Under the pieces are notes generated by a model that worked only from the letters and a program-made list of their open reading frames with translations, did not search any database and was not told the origin of the DNA. Of a stretch of DNA of 13,050 nt, positions 1 to 8,556 are shown piece by piece (position 1 is the stretch's first letter; each line of letters starts with the position of its first letter). The position numbers and the translations under genes were made by a program. This DNA comes from JAYVIQ01 sp043770215. GTDB taxonomy: Bacteria; Bacteroidota; Bacteroidia; Cytophagales; JAAEPT01. The DNA lies in the NCBI GenBank assembly GCA_043770215.1, contig JAYVIQ010000171.1, positions 1 to 13,050 on the forward strand, in the 5' to 3' direction.

Positions 1-2
1 AT

Positions 3-1946
3 TACCAAAATCTAGAACCTTGGAAAGAACCATTAGGGAAGTTTGTTGGTTTTGTAGCACACACTTGTATGAATGGTTTTGACGTATTTGATCAGATAAC
101 CGCAGACCACTCCATAGATAAAAATTTGGGTTGGTACATAGAGGAGCAACAATTTATAGATAAGGGTTTGTTTTATGGAAACAATACTGCACTTTATTGC
201 GGTTCAGGAGAAAATGGCATTTCAGCAAACACAGTTTTTAGAAATTGTGCGTTTAGTGACAATGGCATTGTAAGTATGCTAGCCGCAAATTTAAATTTAG
301 AAAACTGTCTTTTTAATGCAGATTCAGATTTGGATGTTTTTGTCGGAATACGTGAATTTTTCAGATTTTATGACGGTCCAGGAAGGCACATTAATTGTCA
401 TTTTGAAGGCTGGAACAGACCAAATGCCCTTATGATTAGTAAATCTGGTGGTGGTGGTGCAACACCAAATTTTAATCCGTCTTTTGAAGGAACAACAAAA
501 GGCTTTACAGAACCATTTCCTTTTAAGTTTCAAGAATTGGAAAATAATGACTGGACTCGCGCTAAAAATATTGGTCTGTTTTTTAAAGATATTGATGGCG
601 GACTAACTGGTAAAGCACGCACAACGATTATTAGAGATGTAGCTTTTCTTAGAGATGGGCACGAATACAGGCATCCTTCATGGGTAAATGCAGCACGCTC
701 CGATTATTTCTTTGCATCACTAACGATTGTGGGCATAACTGGTGATGGAACCCCAGTTTCCGTTGTAAGGTCAAAGGCGGGTACTTCAGATGTTTGTTTT
801 TATGAATCAGGTGTAGATACCGAGGGGACTTACAAATTTCCAATTATTGTCAATAAAGGGTTTTTATATACTTATTCTTTTGGTGAAGAGCTAAAAACTA
901 ATAGATTGACTCTAACTTGGGGTAGAGGTGATCCAGGTGATTTAGGTTTTATATGTATTAAAGGGATAGGGAAACATGGGGGATTTAAAGTAGAAAGAGG
1001 GGCAACTTTAGTAAACACTAGATCAGAAGTAGAAAACGCCAATACTGCTGTTTATTTCATTGCAATCAATGGAGATGTTTTTGTAAAGTTAAAAATTAAT
1101 AAGGATGGAGAATCTAACCCCGTTCACTTCAATTGGGATAATAATGGAAGTTTTGTTCCAGAACTCAAGCAATGCACATATAACGACTTTATACCCATAG
1201 GTAGTTTAGATACTGATGGCGATGGAATGTCAGATGCTGAAGAAGATAAATTATGTAGGTTAAAAAAAGATGCTGGAGATTTGAATTTTGAATTTAATAA
1301 GACAAAGGAGCTTTTTGGAACGGCAGACATTAGTGCTGATAATGAAAATGCTACCTATTGGTTGTTAAAAGTAAATGAGAAAAAAAACCCTCAAATTGTT
1401 AGATGCGGATTAAATTTCAATGGTTCCGATGTACCTCTCCTAAAAATTAAAGCAAAAGCGCAAGTAGCTGGTTCTTTTAAATTATTTTGGACAACGTCAA
1501 GCCAAGTTATATTTAGCTTAGAAAATTCTATTACTGTCACACCCAACCAGGTAAACGCTTATGTAGAAATGACATTTGATATGCGTAATAATCAGGAATG
1601 GATGGGTAAGAAAATCACTAGACTAAAGTTAGCGTTACCTGTAGATGTAAATAATCAAAGATATACTTTTATAGATTATATAAAAGGACCCGATGCTAAT
1701 AACGATGGCTGCGTAATTACTGAGCTTAAGGAAATAGTGGAAACAGCATCTTCTATATCTGTGTTTCCAAACCCTAGTTTAGAAGGCATCTTTCAACTGA
1801 GTAAGGCTACGAACTGGAAAGCGTATTCTGTTTTAGGTAATGAACTAAAATCAGGAAATAGCGATACAATCAATCTCTCTGAACAACCTAAAGGGGTTTA
1901 TCTAATCAAGATGAATGAGAAAATAGAAAGAGTAATTGTAGAATAG
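3..1946 (+). CDS. Partial secreted modular protein with beta-helix-like region, CBM-like domain and T9SS type A sorting domain
   Basis: The reading frame is open to the left edge, so the first ATG (69) is probably internal and the N-terminus, with any signal peptide, lies outside. In order: a stretch rich in N/G turns and short strands (about 200-420, e.g. NTVFRNCAF, LNLENCLF) that resembles a right-handed parallel beta-helix as in pectate-lyase-like proteins; a central beta-rich part I do not recognise; a Ca-binding linker DTDGDGMSDAEE (1209-1244); a jelly-roll domain of the kind found beside glycan-active enzymes (about 1280-1700, including the ITRLKLALP and FIDYI strands); and a type A T9SS C-terminal domain from SVFPNP (1758) to the stop, with the usual GVYLIK near the end. 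The tail predicts export across the outer membrane by T9SS and surface attachment or release. I see no catalytic residues I can name. A lyase, glycoside-binding protein or adhesin are all possible; polysaccharide binding or cleavage is inference. Confidence 0.85.
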   Translation, partial: YQNLEPWKEPLGKFVGFVAHTCMNGFDVFDQITADHSIDKNLGWYIEEQQFIDKGLFYGNNTALYCGSGENGISANTVFRNCAFSDNGIVSMLAANLNLENCLFNADSDLDVFVGIREFFRFYDGPGRHINCHFEGWNRPNALMISKSGGGGATPNFNPSFEGTTKGFTEPFPFKFQELENNDWTRAKNIGLFFKDIDGGLTGKARTTIIRDVAFLRDGHEYRHPSWVNAARSDYFFASLTIVGITGDGTPVSVVRSKAGTSDVCFYESGVDTEGTYKFPIIVNKGFLYTYSFGEELKTNRLTLTWGRGDPGDLGFICIKGIGKHGGFKVERGATLVNTRSEVENANTAVYFIAINGDVFVKLKINKDGESNPVHFNWDNNGSFVPELKQCTYNDFIPIGSLDTDGDGMSDAEEDKLCRLKKDAGDLNFEFNKTKELFGTADISADNENATYWLLKVNEKKNPQIVRCGLNFNGSDVPLLKIKAKAQVAGSFKLFWTTSSQVIFSLENSITVTPNQVNAYVEMTFDMRNNQEWMGKKITRLKLALPVDVNNQRYTFIDYIKGPDANNDGCVITELKEIVETASSISVFPNPSLEGIFQLSKATNWKAYSVLGNELKSGNSDTINLSEQPKGVYLIKMNEKIERVIVE

Positions 1947-1984
1947 TCTCATAGCCCATTCTAAAAGATTATTTAGTATAAATG

Positions 1985-2015
1985 TTGGTTATGAAAGCTT
2001 AAAATAGAATCTTTG
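1985..2015 (+). promoter_or_regulatory. Candidate Bacteroidota promoter for the FGE-methyltransferase pair
   Basis: TTG at 1985-1987 is followed after 20 bp by AATCTTTG (2008-2015), one mismatch from the TAnnTTTG -7 box known in Bacteroidota. Transcription would begin near 2022, about 70 nt before the preferred ATG at 2094. This is a pattern match only. Confidence 0.3.
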
Positions 2016-2050
2016 CGGTATTAAAAAATATTATGTTTTTATTGTTTTGA

Positions 2051-2070
2051 TGTGGTGAATTTACACCACA
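2051..2070. promoter_or_regulatory. Inverted repeat in the FGE leader
   Basis: TGTGGTG and CACCACA form a perfect 7-bp inverted repeat around AATTTA. It lies between the candidate promoter and the ATG at 2094, so it could be an operator or a leader hairpin. No T-run follows, which argues against a terminator. It overlaps the alternative GTG starts at 2052/2055, which makes those starts less attractive. Confidence 0.25.
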
Positions 2071-2093
2071 GCAAAACACGAAAATGGCTACAA

Positions 2094-3029
2094 ATGAAAA
2101 CTAAACTTTCAATCCATAAAAGATACAATTTGCTTTTTATAAAAAGTGTAAATAATTTATTGATTAGTAAATCAAACATAAATAAGAATTATTGGTACAT
2201 ATATAATTTTGTTTTTTTGAGTCTTTTTTTGTCAGGGTGTTCTAGAAAAATACCCCCAAAAGATATGATTTTTGTGTCCGAAGGCACGCTTTCTACAACA
2301 ATTCCTTACACAAATAGTGCTATAGAACATAAAATACAATCGTTTTACATAGACAAAAATCTAGTCAGTGTTGAAGAGTTCACTCAATTTGTAAAAACTA
2401 AAAACTTTGTTACAGATGCTGAGAAATTTGGCAACTCAACCGTTTTTGATAATGATGATAAAATTTGGAAATTGGTAGATAGCGCTAATTACATACATCC
2501 ATTAGGTAAATCTAAAGAATTTAAGGCCGCAAAAAACCACCCTGTAACCCAAGTAAGCTGGCAAGATGCCAGTTACTACTGTAGTTGTCAAGGAAAAAGA
2601 TTGCCTACAGATGCTGAGTGGGAATTTGCCGCAAAAAATGGCAAAGAAAAATACAATGATCTATATGCTTGGGGTAATCATTCAAAAGAAGGGAAAAAAT
2701 TTAAAGCTAATTTTTGGCAAGGCCATTTCCCAACAAAAAATACTGTGGAGGATGGCTTTTTGTACACCTCACCCATAGGTTTTTTTGGCGAAAATAAACT
2801 GGGGATATCTGACATGGGAGGCAACGTTTGGCAATGGTGCGCAGATGATATAGAACCAACAGCTACCGAAGTAGTAGGTGATCCTGCAATGAGAAAAGTA
2901 CTTAGAGGAGGGTCTTTTTTATGTGACCCTGCCGTTTGTCATGGATTTAAAGTTAGTGGTAGGTCCTCTTCTACCCCAGAAACAGCATCTAATCATGTAG
3001 GATTCAGATGTGTAAAAGATATCCATTAA
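2094..3029 (+). CDS. Lipoprotein formylglycine-generating enzyme (FGE/SUMF1 family, sulfatase maturation)
   Basis: FGE oxidises a cysteine in the CxPxR motif of sulfatases to formylglycine, using O2 and copper. The match runs over the whole mature protein: EKFGNSTVF, HPVTQVSW, GKRLPTDAEWEFAA, WQGHFPTKN, GGNVWQW, and a C-terminal active site RGGSFLCDPAVC...RSSSTPETASNHVGFRC. The two cysteines (codons 2922 and 2937; residues 277 and 282 from this start) are spaced as the catalytic pair Cys336/Cys341 of human FGE, so this is probably an active enzyme. A hydrophobic stretch ending in LSGC (Cys49) is a lipobox, so the protein should be membrane-anchored and act on exported sulfatases. The N-region before it is unusually long (over 30 residues); the frame also allows GTG at 2052, but ATG 2094 fits better. 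The methyltransferase follows after 26 bp. The sulfatase substrate is not in the window. Confidence 0.85.
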   Translation: MKTKLSIHKRYNLLFIKSVNNLLISKSNINKNYWYIYNFVFLSLFLSGCSRKIPPKDMIFVSEGTLSTTIPYTNSAIEHKIQSFYIDKNLVSVEEFTQFVKTKNFVTDAEKFGNSTVFDNDDKIWKLVDSANYIHPLGKSKEFKAAKNHPVTQVSWQDASYYCSCQGKRLPTDAEWEFAAKNGKEKYNDLYAWGNHSKEGKKFKANFWQGHFPTKNTVEDGFLYTSPIGFFGENKLGISDMGGNVWQWCADDIEPTATEVVGDPAMRKVLRGGSFLCDPAVCHGFKVSGRSSSTPETASNHVGFRCVKDIH

Positions 3030-3055
3030 TTTAATTACCCTCTAAATAAAAATCA

Positions 3056-3706
3056 ATGCACAAAACTCCATGGCCCACAAAAGCTGTTATGGAACAGATT
3101 TATGAACAAAAACTTTGGGGGGGCAAAGAATTTGATTTTTTTTCTGGCTTTGGTTCTTATGAAATGGAAATTGTGAACCCTTATTTAGATGCTGTTATTC
3201 TATTTTTAAAGTCTTTCGAGAAACCCTTAATACTATGTGATTTAGGGTGTGGAGATTTCAATATTGGTAAACAATTAGCATGCCATACAAAAGAATACTA
3301 TGCTATAGACATTGCAGAAAATGTAATAACGCGTAATAAAAAAATATTCAAAGAAAGTAATGTGCAGTTTCTTTGTTTAGACATTGCTTCAGATGACTTG
3401 CCAAGTGGAGATTGTGCAATTGTAAGGCAAGTATTACAGCATTTATCCAATGCTGAAATCTCCATCATAATAAAAAAGCTCTATGCATTTAAATATGTGA
3501 TTTTAACAGAGCATGTTCCAAAAGATAGTTTCTTACCTAACATAGATATTATTTCTGGGCAAGGAATTAGATTGAAAAAAAATAGCGGCATAAATGTATT
3601 AGCCTCTCCTTTTAATTTAGGAGTAAAAAAAGAAGAGCTATTGAGTACTGTATTTTTAGAGGGTTATAAAGGAAGAATAGTAACCACCCTTTACACCATA
3701 TTTTGA
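3056..3706 (+). CDS. Class I SAM-dependent methyltransferase
   Basis: A 216-residue protein with the Rossmann-fold methyltransferase signatures: motif I LCDLGCGDFNIG (about 60-71) for the glycine-rich SAM loop, an acidic residue after strand 2 in YAIDIAENV (82-90) for the ribose, CLDIASDDLP (107-116), and IVRQVLQHLSN (122-132) at the motif IV/post-IV position. The N-terminal WPTKAVMEQIYEQKLWGG followed by FDFFSGFGSYE is a recognisable pre-motif of this small methyltransferase group. No signal peptide or membrane segment is visible, so it should be cytoplasmic. It begins 26 bp after the FGE stop and is probably co-transcribed with it. The substrate cannot be told from sequence. A run of seven G (3117-3123) encodes Trp-Gly-Gly in this pre-motif. 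Confidence 0.85.
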   Translation: MHKTPWPTKAVMEQIYEQKLWGGKEFDFFSGFGSYEMEIVNPYLDAVILFLKSFEKPLILCDLGCGDFNIGKQLACHTKEYYAIDIAENVITRNKKIFKESNVQFLCLDIASDDLPSGDCAIVRQVLQHLSNAEISIIIKKLYAFKYVILTEHVPKDSFLPNIDIISGQGIRLKKNSGINVLASPFNLGVKKEELLSTVFLEGYKGRIVTTLYTIF

Positions 3707-3878
3707 TCTTCAATTAACACAATTAATCCACTAGTATAAATTATAAAAAAAATTCTACTCAATATTTATTTACTAATCTTACTACTTTACTGCTTTAGAT
3801 ATTCTAAACAAGCATTTAATACTAAAAAAGCCGAAATAAAAGTAATTGATTCATGGGTTTTATCTGTTTAATTAATGC

Positions 3879-3886
3879 TATTTTTG
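3879..3886 (+). promoter_or_regulatory. Candidate -7 box for mfd
   Basis: TATTTTTG matches TAnnTTTG exactly and lies 26 bp before the GTG start at 3913, giving a short leader. No good TTG -33 box sits at the expected distance (only TTT near 3858), so support is partial. The rest of the 206-bp gap after the methyltransferase is AT-rich, with no convincing terminator. Confidence 0.3.
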
Positions 3887-3912
3887 TGGTGTATCAAATC
3901 CCTTGCTTTTAA

Positions 3913-6900
3913 GTGGAAATCAAAAATTTACTAGAAGTCTATCATAGAAATGCTCAAGTGCTAAATGTTTACGAGCAATTAAAAACAAAACAAAAAGAAA
4001 TTTATGCTAGTGGTATAAAAGCATCTTTTCTGTCTATACTAGCCTCTATCATTGCCCAAAAATTAGACAATAAACATCATGTTATTATTGTAGAAGATAG
4101 AGAAAAAGCGTCTTACATTCAAAATGATATAGAGACTCTTCTAGGCAAAAACTATTCTGCTATTTTTCCAATGTCTTACAAAAGATTGTATCAATTTGAT
4201 GAAATAGACAATGCAAATGTTTTAGAACGCTCAGAAGTTTTAAACAAAGTAACAGAATACTACAACAAACCATTTTTAATAGTTACCTACCCAGAAGCCA
4301 TTGCAGAAAAAGTAGTAAACAAGCAAACTCTGGTAAAACACTCACACAACATTTGTGTTGGTGACCAATTAGATATAGAATTTCTATCTGAAGTACTTAT
4401 AGATTATGGCTTTGAAAAAACAGACTTTGTATATGAGGCTGGCGATTTTAGTGTAAGAGGAGGTATAATAGATGTTTTTTCATTTTCAAATGAAAAACCA
4501 TATAGAATAGAACTTTGGGGAAATGAAGTAGAGTCTATCCGTACTTTTGACCCAGAAAGTCAGCTTTCATTAGAGATAGAAAAAAAATTAATCCTTACAC
4601 CAGACATACAAAACAAACTTCAAACAGAAAAAAGAGAAAGTATATTCCAGTTTTTGAATGAGCCAATTGTTTGGGTGGAAGATTTAAAATATTGTAAGCA
4701 AGTTGTGAACAATTATTTTGATAAGTGCAAAGATCAGTTTGAGCAAATTCAAACAAAAACCAATAATACCGTTGTGGTTTTAAAACCCCAAGAGTTATTC
4801 TTAAATACCTCAAGCCTAAAAGCAGAGTTAGAACAACTAAGTGTATTAGAATTTGGGGTAAAAAATAGCACTAAAACAGAAATAGAGATTGCCTTTTGCA
4901 CAAAATCTCAATCATCATATAATAAAAAATTTGATGTTCTTGCAGAGGAGCTCAATGAAAAGCGAGCTAAAAATTATGCTTTAGTAGTTTGTAGTGATTC
5001 TTCTAAACAGTTAGAGAAATTACAGGCAATTATAGAAGAACAAAAAGGTCCTGAGATAGATACATTATTAAACTCATTTTATGGTGGTTTTATAGACGAA
5101 GATGAAAAACTCCTTTTTTACACAGACCATCAATTATTTGATCGATTTCATAGATTTAGAACAAGAACTAAGTATTCAAGATCAAAATCTCTGACCCTAC
5201 ATGAAATAAAAAACCTACAGCCAGGAGACTTCGTTACACATATAGACTATGGTGTAGGTCGTTTTGCCGGCTTAGAGGTAAAGCTAATAGACGGTAAAAA
5301 ACAAGAGTCTGTGAGGTTAATTTTCAAGGGTGACGATATATTATATGTTGGCGTACATGCACTACATAAAATAGCTAAATATAGTGGCAAGGATGGCACA
5401 GCACCCCAATTGAGCAAGCTAGGCTCTGGCGAGTGGGAAAAGAAAAAAGCAAAAGTAAAATCTAAAGTAAAAGAACTTGCCGTAGACCTAATTAAATTAT
5501 ATGCTAAAAGAGTTGCCTCTCACGGACATGCTTTTAGTGCCGACTCTTATCTACAAGTAGAACTAGAAACTTCATTTATATATGAAGATACTCCTGACCA
5601 AGCCAAAGCAACAGCAGATGTAAAAAAAGACATGGAGGCTCAGAACCCTATGGATAGACTAGTATGTGGAGATGTGGGTTTTGGAAAAACAGAAATAGCA
5701 ATTAGAGCTGCATTTAAAGCAGCGGCAGATGGCAAACAAGTTGCTATTTTAGTACCTACTACAGTATTGGCATTGCAACATTACAAATCATTCAAAAAAA
5801 GACTAGAAGATTTACCTGTAAGGGTGGATTATGTAAATAGATTTAGAAGTACAAAAGAAGTAACCCAAATAACAAAAGATTTAGCAGAAGGAAAAATAGA
5901 TATACTTATTGGCACACATACATTGGTTAGCAATAAATTTAAATACAAAGATTTAGGTTTACTGGTTATAGATGAAGAACAAAAGTTTGGAGTAGGTATA
6001 AAAGAGAAACTTAAAGAAATGAAATCAGATGTAGATGTACTAACATTGACAGCTACACCTATACCAAGAACCCTACAATTTTCATTGATGGGGGCAAGAG
6101 ACCTAAGCGTTATTCAAACTCCGCCACCCAACAGACAACCTGTAACCACAGAAGTGCATCATTTTGATGAAGAAATCATAAGAGATGCCATAAGCGCAGA
6201 ATTGCGTAGAGGTGGGCAAGTTTTTTTCGTTCATAACAGAGTGGCAGACATAGAGGGAATTGGAGCGATAATTAAGAAACTAGTGCCAGATTGTACTCTA
6301 TGCGTAGCACATGGACAAATGGATGGTAAGTTGCTGGAGAAAACAATGATGGATTTTATAGATCATGAATATGATATTTTGGTTTCTACAAATATTATAG
6401 AGTCTGGTATAGATATAGCAAATGCCAATACAATAATCATAAACAATGCCCAATCATACGGATTATCTGATTTACACCAAATGAGAGGTAGAGTAGGTAG
6501 GTCTAATAAAAAAGCATTTTGTTATTTAATTACACCAACGTTTGCCTCTGGAGGTTCTGACAGCATGAAAAGATTACGTACTTTAGAAGAGTTTTCTGAT
6601 CTAGGAGATGGCTTTAAAATTGCCATGAAAGACTTAGATTTAAGAGGCGCGGGTGATGTTTTGGGTGGTGAACAAAGTGGATTTATATCTGACATTGGCT
6701 ATGAAACTTATCAGAAACTGTTAGAAGAAGCAATTGAAGAATTGAAAGAAAAGGAATTTAAAGCATTATTTGAACCAAAGCTAAATTATGATGCGCTTAA
6801 AACAGAGTGCAATTTAGAAACAGATTTGGAAATAATAATTCCAGAAACATATGTTTCCAATATATCAGAAAGATTAAGGTTGTACAATAAATTAGACAAC

Positions 6901-7242
6901 CTAAAAACAACACAAGAGTTAGAGTCTTTTACAGTAGAACTTATAGATAGATTTGGAGTAATACCAGAACCAGTAGAAGATCTCATAGAGTCTGTAAAAC
7001 TGCGCTGGCAAGCAGAAAGATTAGGTTTTGAGCGTTTTGTTTTAAAAAGTGGTTTGGCAAAAGCATATGTAAGTATAGAAAAAAACAGCTACTTCCAATC
7101 AGATATTTTTGGAAAAGTGTTAAACTACATACAAAAGAATCCGAAAATTTCTGGCATACAGCAGTTGAAAGATAAAATGGTCATAACTCTAAAAGCTTTG
7201 AACAGCATAAAAGAAGCAATTAGTATCCTAAAAAGTATGTAA
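3913..7242 (+). CDS. mfd: Transcription-repair coupling factor Mfd
   Basis: Mfd removes RNA polymerase stalled at DNA lesions and recruits UvrA for excision repair. At 1109 residues it is close to the usual length (about 1150). Visible in order: a UvrB-like N-terminal module with RGGIIDVFSF (from about 182); the RNA polymerase interaction region starting LQPGDFVTHIDYGVGRF (about 435-451); helicase motif I GDVGFGKTE (586-594); DEEQ (687-690); TATPIPRTL (from 713); HNRVADIE; motif VI MRGRVGRS (857-864); the translocase TRG-type segment DLDLRGAGDVLGGEQSG (from 907); and the C-terminal D7 region. The start is GTG: an in-frame TAA sits directly before it (3910-3912), and the next in-frame ATG would remove about 85 residues of conserved domain. 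No Shine-Dalgarno is visible. GldJ follows after about 95 bp, with its own candidate promoter. Confidence 0.97.
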   Translation: MEIKNLLEVYHRNAQVLNVYEQLKTKQKEIYASGIKASFLSILASIIAQKLDNKHHVIIVEDREKASYIQNDIETLLGKNYSAIFPMSYKRLYQFDEIDNANVLERSEVLNKVTEYYNKPFLIVTYPEAIAEKVVNKQTLVKHSHNICVGDQLDIEFLSEVLIDYGFEKTDFVYEAGDFSVRGGIIDVFSFSNEKPYRIELWGNEVESIRTFDPESQLSLEIEKKLILTPDIQNKLQTEKRESIFQFLNEPIVWVEDLKYCKQVVNNYFDKCKDQFEQIQTKTNNTVVVLKPQELFLNTSSLKAELEQLSVLEFGVKNSTKTEIEIAFCTKSQSSYNKKFDVLAEELNEKRAKNYALVVCSDSSKQLEKLQAIIEEQKGPEIDTLLNSFYGGFIDEDEKLLFYTDHQLFDRFHRFRTRTKYSRSKSLTLHEIKNLQPGDFVTHIDYGVGRFAGLEVKLIDGKKQESVRLIFKGDDILYVGVHALHKIAKYSGKDGTAPQLSKLGSGEWEKKKAKVKSKVKELAVDLIKLYAKRVASHGHAFSADSYLQVELETSFIYEDTPDQAKATADVKKDMEAQNPMDRLVCGDVGFGKTEIAIRAAFKAAADGKQVAILVPTTVLALQHYKSFKKRLEDLPVRVDYVNRFRSTKEVTQITKDLAEGKIDILIGTHTLVSNKFKYKDLGLLVIDEEQKFGVGIKEKLKEMKSDVDVLTLTATPIPRTLQFSLMGARDLSVIQTPPPNRQPVTTEVHHFDEEIIRDAISAELRRGGQVFFVHNRVADIEGIGAIIKKLVPDCTLCVAHGQMDGKLLEKTMMDFIDHEYDILVSTNIIESGIDIANANTIIINNAQSYGLSDLHQMRGRVGRSNKKAFCYLITPTFASGGSDSMKRLRTLEEFSDLGDGFKIAMKDLDLRGAGDVLGGEQSGFISDIGYETYQKLLEEAIEELKEKEFKALFEPKLNYDALKTECNLETDLEIIIPETYVSNISERLRLYNKLDNLKTTQELESFTVELIDRFGVIPEPVEDLIESVKLRWQAERLGFERFVLKSGLAKAYVSIEKNSYFQSDIFGKVLNYIQKNPKISGIQQLKDKMVITLKALNSIKEAISILKSM

Positions 7243-7269
7243 TATAAATAAACTTATTAAAAAAATATT

Positions 7270-7299
7270 TTGGTCTTAACAAAATTCCTATTAACTTAG
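7270..7299 (+). promoter_or_regulatory. Candidate promoter for gldJ
   Basis: TTG (7270-7272) and TAACTTAG (7292-7299, one mismatch to TAnnTTTG) are 19 bp apart, the expected Bacteroidota spacing. Transcription would start near 7306, about 30 nt before the ATG at 7338. It falls in the short gap after mfd, so gldJ need not depend on read-through. Confidence 0.4.
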
Positions 7300-7337
7300 A
7301 AGACTGTTAACTGTGTAGAGTGTTAAAAAAAGAGTTT

Positions 7338-8534
7338 ATGCAAAGATTAAATAGAGTGATAAAAAGTGTTTCAACCTTAGCTTTAGCTACACTAGCAATA
7401 GTGTCTTGTAAGCAAACTGGAAACCCTACTAGTATGGAGCCAGGTGGTGCTTCTACAGCTACTGGAATGGCTTATAATGAAGAGGATGGATTTAAAGTTG
7501 CTCCTTACCAAGGACAACCAGATGGTCCTAACTTAGTTTTTATTGAAGGAGGTAGAACTGTTTTAGGATCTTTTGAAGAAGATTTGCTAAAAACTGGCGA
7601 TAACATGGAGAGAACGGTAACAATTGCCTCTTTCTATATGGATCAAACAGAAATTGCTAATATCCACTGGTTAGAATATTTATTTTATATCAAAAGAGAT
7701 TCATCAGAAGAGTTTTACCAAAGCTCATTGCCAGATACTTTGGTTTGGAAAAGTGAGTTAGCTTATAATGACCCTTATGTAGATCATTATTTAAGATACC
7801 CTGGATTTAGATATTTTCCTGTAGTAGGTGTAAGTTGGGAGCAAGCAAACAATTTTGCTGAATGGAGAACGCTTGTAGTAAATAAAACACTTGCTGAACA
7901 AGCTGGTGTAGAGGTTGCTGAAGGTGGTAGTGGACGTATCCCTTTAGAATCAGGTGTAGTATTGCCTAATTATCGTTTGCCATCTGAGGCAGAATGGGAA
8001 TATGCTGCTCAAGCACTTATTGGTAATCAGTGGTTGGATGAAAACCAAACACACAAAAGATTATACCCTTGGGACGGTCATGCTTTAAGAAATCCTTACG
8101 GAAAAGAAATGGGTATGTTCTTAGCTAATTTTAAAAGAGGTAGAGGAGATTATGCAGGTATTGCAGGTAAGTTAAACGATGGAGCTATGATTACTGACTA
8201 TATCTACAACTACCCTCCAAATGATTTTGGCTTATACAATATGGCTGGCAATGTAAATGAGTGGGTTTATGACGTTTATCGCCCTACTTCTTTTCAAGTT
8301 ATAGATGACTTAAACCCTCTTAGAAGAGATGGGTATTTGGATCAAGAAGATGGTTATGATACAGAAGGTTTTCAATCTTTAATAGATAATAAATCAAGAG
8401 TATACAAAGGTGGTTCTTGGAAAGATGTTGCTTATTGGATGTCTCCAGGCACAAGAAGGTATTTAGCAGAAGATTCTTGTACTTCTACTATAGGATTTAG
8501 ATGTGCTATGATTAGAGCAGGTACTAATTACTAA
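7338..8534 (+). CDS. gldJ: Gliding motility / T9SS-associated lipoprotein GldJ, short form
   Basis: GldJ is an outer-membrane-associated periplasmic lipoprotein required for gliding and for stability of the T9SS component GldK. The N-terminus has a hydrophobic stretch ending IVSC (Cys24), a lipobox. The body is an FGE-sulfatase fold with GldJ-specific stretches: ATGMAYNEEDGF, FYMDQTEIAN, LPDTLVWKSELAYNDPYV, FPVVGVSWEQANNFAEWRT, YRLPSEAEWEYAA, YNMAGNVNEWVYD, and a final IGFRC. The catalytic cysteines of true FGE are absent: the aligned positions after KGGSW are Asp363 and Met368, so it should be structural. At 398 residues it is shorter than Flavobacterium johnsoniae GldJ (about 560) and fits the short GldJ group known from other Bacteroidota. 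ATG 7338 is preferred over GTG 7320 because it gives a compact signal peptide. Fewer ATA isoleucine codons than mfd suggest higher expression (inference). Confidence 0.88.
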   Translation: MQRLNRVIKSVSTLALATLAIVSCKQTGNPTSMEPGGASTATGMAYNEEDGFKVAPYQGQPDGPNLVFIEGGRTVLGSFEEDLLKTGDNMERTVTIASFYMDQTEIANIHWLEYLFYIKRDSSEEFYQSSLPDTLVWKSELAYNDPYVDHYLRYPGFRYFPVVGVSWEQANNFAEWRTLVVNKTLAEQAGVEVAEGGSGRIPLESGVVLPNYRLPSEAEWEYAAQALIGNQWLDENQTHKRLYPWDGHALRNPYGKEMGMFLANFKRGRGDYAGIAGKLNDGAMITDYIYNYPPNDFGLYNMAGNVNEWVYDVYRPTSFQVIDDLNPLRRDGYLDQEDGYDTEGFQSLIDNKSRVYKGGSWKDVAYWMSPGTRRYLAEDSCTSTIGFRCAMIRAGTNY

Positions 8535-8556
8535 AATATTAAAATTAAACTTACAC

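Noticed and set aside
2052..2093. Upstream GTG starts (2052, 2055) extending the FGE by 13-14 residues
   Set aside because: The extension overlaps an inverted repeat and makes an already long N-region longer; ATG 2094 is simpler.
3117..3123. G7 homopolymer near the start of the methyltransferase, a possible phase-variation tract
   Set aside because: Seven G is short for phase variation, and it encodes Trp-Gly-Gly in a pre-motif that looks family-conserved.
7320..7337. GTG start of gldJ six codons earlier
   Set aside because: ATG 7338 gives a compact lipoprotein signal peptide with Cys24.
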